Positions 42,330 to 43,191 of a stretch of 43,191 nucleotides of DNA are shown here, in pieces. Origin of the DNA: Pseudomonadota bacterium (GTDB lineage: Bacteria; Pseudomonadota; Alphaproteobacteria; Paracaedibacterales; CAITNM01); assembly GCA_018062345.1 (NCBI GenBank), contig JAGOSL010000011.1:1-43191 (forward strand). Direction: 5' to 3'. Every line of letters starts with the position of its first letter. Within the stretch, counting starts at the first letter, position 1. The translations under genes were made by a program, and so were the position numbers. The notes under the pieces were generated by a model. The model worked only from the letters and a program-made list of their open reading frames with translations, had not been told where the DNA came from and searched no databases.

Positions 42330-42790
42330 CAACTCCAAACACCTCTCTATTCACGTAGTTGGGATTACACAAAAGAAATCCTGCGTCGCCAGCAAGAAGA
42401 AATGCCTCGTGGGCAAATGCAGATGCCAGGGTTTAACATGATGTCGGAAACGGCAGCTTTCCAATTGAGTATGGGGGGTACTGGAACTACTTCTAGATTT
42501 GCGCCAGGACCAGGAATAACACAAACAAGAAATCCGTTTGCTACAGCAATATCACGCAGTGTTCCTAAGCGAACGCCAGATTTCGATGAAGGGTTTAGAG
42601 CGGTTAATGCCACGATCAACAGCTTCTTCAGTCAAATGGGAGGAAGTGATATCAAATCAAGGGTCATTCCCGTCGCTATCACCGAGCGTATGCAGCACCA
42701 TGCTTTCCAGATGCAACAATTTCATGCCCAAGAACAATATGAAAGAGAAGTTGAAGATTTCTTAGCAACCTATGAATATGCTTGTGGTCT
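42330..42790 (+). pseudogene. Fragment of a giant adhesin/toxin paralogue cut by an insertion sequence
   Basis: A frame without a start that aligns with giant-protein residues about 1593-1744: L-Y-S-R-S-W-D-Y-T-K-E near the start, I-N-S-F-F-S-Q-M-G-G-S-D in the middle and E-R-E-V-E-D-F-L-A-T-Y-E-Y-A at the end, right where the giant continues with D-Q-E-P. The frame then runs into IS-like sequence. It shows that at least one more giant gene existed here. Confidence 0.82.
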
Positions 42791-42948
42791 TGACCCGTAA
42801 AAACGGACCATAGGAATTGAGAAAATTCTCATTATGAATCATAGATACAGTGAGAGGAGAGTTTTCCATGAAACAGACAAAATTTAGTGAGAAACAAATA
42901 GCAATGGCTTTGCATTTAGCCGAGCAAACAAGTGTTGAAGAGGTTACA
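42791..42948 (+). mobile_element. Remnant of an IS3-family element (left end and start of orfA)
   Basis: Begins with TGACCCG (typical TG end) directly after the truncated adhesin fragment. GAGGAGAG precedes ATG 42868, whose frame reads M-K-Q-T-K-F-S-E-K-Q-I-A-M-A-L ... E-E-V, the classic start of IS3-family OrfA proteins. The frame is broken after E-E-V (about 42945), where the IS982-like element begins. Only the first 26 or so codons survive on this side. Confidence 0.7.
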
Positions 42949-43191
42949 CACCTCAGTTCGGGAATAGGTTATGAAGTTTGATGGCAGGTTTATTGGATTT
43001 AAAGACATAAGCGACGAGGGTTGAAAAGATATGAATAAATCCATTAATGAAGGAGCGGTGACGAGTATGAGAAAGTTGAAAATCTTCCTTTAGAACACCA
43101 TTCACTGTTTCGATAATTGAACGCTTGCGTAACAATATTTTTTCCTGGAGAAGCATCAGTTTATTCTGCATGTTTTTCTTAATGCCAGTCA
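42949..43191 (-). mobile_element. IS982-family element, 3' end (continues beyond the window)
   Basis: The end of an insertion sequence inserted into the IS3 orfA remnant. The boundary is near 42946-42951 (ACCTCAGTTCGGGA), close to the transposase stop as usual for this family. The other end lies outside the window. Confidence 0.75.
42953..43191 (-). CDS. IS982-family transposase, C-terminal part (partial)
   Basis: The frame is open to the right window edge, reading T-G-I-K-K-N-M-Q-N-K-L-M, then L-L-R-K-R-S-I-I-E-T-V-N-G-V-L-K and H-T-R-H-R-S-F-I-N-G-F, ending N-K-P-A-I-K. These are the C-terminal signatures of IS982 transposases, including the catalytic glutamate in I-I-E-T. The 5' part is outside the window. 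Confidence 0.85.
   Translation of the reverse strand, partial: TGIKKNMQNKLMLLQEKILLRKRSIIETVNGVLKEDFQLSHTRHRSFINGFIHIFSTLVAYVFKSNKPAIKLHNLFPN

Overview
The window is a low-GC chromosomal segment of an alphaproteobacterium. Gene content (dihydrolipoamide dehydrogenase, CtaG/Cox11, a phasin-like protein, the BolA/OmpR/EnvZ cluster, FtsA with a small basic partner ORF) together with a giant secreted toxin-like protein, Fic and NHL-repeat proteins points to a Holosporales/Paracaedibacter-type protist-associated lineage. That placement is inference from content and was not tested by phylogeny.

Layout. 1-1481: a possible decayed OmpA-like remnant, then tmk, a DUF1289 gene and a prepilin-peptidase-like membrane protein. 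1482-6199: a quorum-sensing region with a luxI-type synthase, two small hypothetical genes, a GIY-YIG nuclease flanked by inverted copies of a palindromic element, an array of ten 75-bp repeats carrying the same palindrome, a LuxR-type protein lacking its DNA-binding domain, and a full-length LuxR. 6196-9347: grxC-ftsA-small ORF on the minus strand and lpdA. 9349-12707: two predicted secreted proteins of unknown role and an NHL beta-propeller protein. 12790-16564: acs, a Fic gene with a C-terminal winged helix, and ctaG, with sequence duplications around the Fic gene. 16697-19077: a two-gene HTH module, dapB and rpe. 19186-25676 (all minus): an MFS transporter, phasin, an operon yqhA(UPF0114)-bolA-ompR-envZ, and three small envelope proteins. 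25886-28779: a Lon-like protease, an FKBP prolyl isomerase and tRNA-Lys(CUU). 29252-43191: an accessory region with a PD-(D/E)XK-like/SEC-C protein, an XRE regulator, a 2086-residue polymorphic-toxin-like protein, three toxin-tail/immunity cassettes (one complete, two orphan), fragments of adhesin paralogues and nested insertion sequences.

The most striking signal is a set of five 20-bp lux-box-like sites matching ACCTRTATAA...AGGT. Two lie upstream of luxI and one each upstream of the HTH-less LuxR, the Lon-like protease and the giant toxin gene. Read together they suggest a local acyl-homoserine-lactone regulon in which cell density controls its own signal synthase, a possible TrlR-like dampener, a protease and a secreted nuclease toxin. 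The toxin locus resembles CDI/polymorphic-toxin loci: the toxin tail carries an HNH/EndoVII-type E-H-H-H motif, each tail is followed with a stop/start overlap by a SMI1/KNR4-like immunity gene, and identical DNA upstream of the tails offers a place for cassette exchange.

A second notable structure is the GIY-YIG gene bracketed by inverted palindromic elements next to the tandem array, reminiscent in logic of REP/RAYT systems. A third is the acs-fic-ctaG region, where a copy of the acs promoter is joined directly to a copy of the acs 3' end in front of ctaG, as if a duplicated acs had been gutted.
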